Below are positions 63,239 to 64,000 of a DNA stretch of 64,000 nucleotides, in pieces. The notes beneath the pieces were generated by a model. The model had not been told where the DNA came from and did not search any database. It was given only the letters and a program-made list of their open reading frames with translations. The stretch is from positions 1 through 64,000 of the forward strand of contig CAJUQA010000014.1 in the NCBI GenBank assembly GCA_910588375.1. The letters run 5' to 3'. This DNA is from an uncultured Odoribacter sp. Its GTDB lineage: Bacteria > Bacteroidota > Bacteroidia > Bacteroidales > Marinifilaceae. Every line of letters starts with the position of its first letter. Position 1 is the first letter of the stretch. The position numbers were made by a program, and so were the translations under genes.

Positions 63239-64000
63239 ACGAAACAGGCGCAAATAAACGGGGATTCTCCCAGTTTTCCATCATTCTGACCATGGTGGCT
63301 CTTATGGTGGTGGGCATCAGTATGATTCCCATGCTGAACATCCGGTATACGCCTTCACTCAAACAGCAAAACCTGACTCTCTCTTTCAACTGGTACGGAG
63401 CATCGGCACGGATTATCGAGCAGGAAGTGACCTCCAAAATAGAAGGGGTACTGGCCTCCGTCAGAGGCATTAAAGAGATGAACTCGGTGACAGGCAAAGG
63501 TTCCGGCCGCATCACCCTGTCCATCAAAAAGAATGAAAACATCGACGCCATTCGGTTTGAAATAGCCACTCTCATCAAACAATTATATCCCCGCCTGCCG
63601 GAACAAGTCAGTTACCCCAACTTCTCCACCAACACTTCCGGAGAGGAACACCAGACCTTGATTTCCTACACACTGAACGCCCCCATTTCCACCTCCCGGA
63701 TTCAGAAATACGCAGAGGAACACATCGTACCCGTCATCTCCCGGCTTGACGGTATCAACAGCGTGGAAGTATACGGCGCCACGCCCTACGAATGGGAAAT
63801 CCGCTTTAACCCCAACAAATGTAGCGCATTAGGAATTACAGCCGGCAACATTGCCCAGGCCATCAATACCTACCACACCGAAAATATATTGGGTCTCACC
63901 ACAGAACGAACCCTATCGGGCGATACGTTACAAGTGCGTGTATTGCTGGCAAATACATCCAAAGACCTCTCCACATCCGACAGTCCGGCAAAGAAAAACG
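63235..64000 (+). CDS. RND-family efflux permease, second subunit (cut by the window end)
   Basis: The gene starts with an ATGA overlap on the preceding permease and stays open to the last base (255 codons visible). The N-terminus has the usual first span (SQFSIILTMVALMVVGISMI), then periplasmic porter-domain sequence: NWYGASARIIEQEVTSKIEG, a GINSVEVYGATPYEWEI segment near residue 176 and NIAQAINTYHTEN near residue 203. It is clearly a different paralogue from the first permease. The catalytic membrane motifs lie beyond the window. Confidence 0.9.
   Translation, partial: MNETGANKRGFSQFSIILTMVALMVVGISMIPMLNIRYTPSLKQQNLTLSFNWYGASARIIEQEVTSKIEGVLASVRGIKEMNSVTGKGSGRITLSIKKNENIDAIRFEIATLIKQLYPRLPEQVSYPNFSTNTSGEEHQTLISYTLNAPISTSRIQKYAEEHIVPVISRLDGINSVEVYGATPYEWEIRFNPNKCSALGITAGNIAQAINTYHTENILGLTTERTLSGDTLQVRVLLANTSKDLSTSDSPAKKN

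Overview
The window looks like a chromosome segment from a gut-type Bacteroidales; an Odoribacter-like genus is only a guess. The evidence is: several TAnnTTTG-type -7 promoter elements in place of sigma70 boxes; weak or absent Shine-Dalgarno sequences; a UpxY-type antiterminator in a polysaccharide locus; and families typical of this order (NVEALA peptide, TolB-like/BF3164-type propeller lipoproteins, DUF1573, DUF3244, DUF4831, DUF2795). I see no insertion sequence, CRISPR array, rRNA or phage gene.

Region 1 (1-17561) is a surface polysaccharide (capsule or O-antigen) locus in two converging transcription units. The plus-strand unit makes the repeat unit: flippase, GT2, a ferredoxin/FrhB-type protein, a pyruvyltransferase-family protein, an EpsG/Wzy-type polymerase, GT2, two GT4s, a sugar epimerase/reductase and a WecA/WbpL-type initiating transferase. 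The minus-strand unit carries a FlaA1/CapD-type dehydratase, a UpxY-type NusG paralogue, a Wza-like SLBB export protein and a Wzz-like chain-length protein. The assembly genes are visibly AT-rich.

Region 2 (17689-37849) is mostly housekeeping: an RluB-like pseudouridine synthase with a long basic N-terminus, LptG/F permease, Tgt, DPP IV, PepD, a long-chain acyl-CoA ligase, a degenerate FAH-fold protein, a nitroreductase, an AddB-like nuclease, DUF2795, a ClC channel with CBS domains, DUF4831, a bifunctional NAD(P)HX repair enzyme, a POT-family peptide transporter and tRNA-Gln(CUG).

Region 3 (38174-57463) is the unusual part. A membrane-tethered TPR regulator and a DUF3244 protein come first. 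Next is a small NVEALA-type precursor peptide with four cysteines in its tail. Eight secreted beta-propeller lipoproteins follow, all sharing a G-x-G-P-x-E motif. They are interleaved with two nearly identical lipoproteins that join a CxxC thioredoxin-like domain to DUF1573, and with one secreted protein of unknown family. The run ends in a type I signal peptidase, an O-antigen-ligase-like protein with TPRs, and a transglutaminase/discoidin lipoprotein. The region shows intense internal recombination: a block of about 626 bp with no visible mismatch in the two DUF1573 genes, a 22-codon DUF1573 scar, a chimeric propeller gene and a promoter-like block present three times. I read it as a candidate secreted-peptide system (precursor, thiol chemistry, propeller partners, processing protease) whose propeller set is diversified by recombination. 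That function is inference.

Region 4 (57517-64000) is a tripartite efflux operon: TolC-type outer-membrane protein, lipoprotein adaptor, and two tandem RND permeases, the second cut by the window end.
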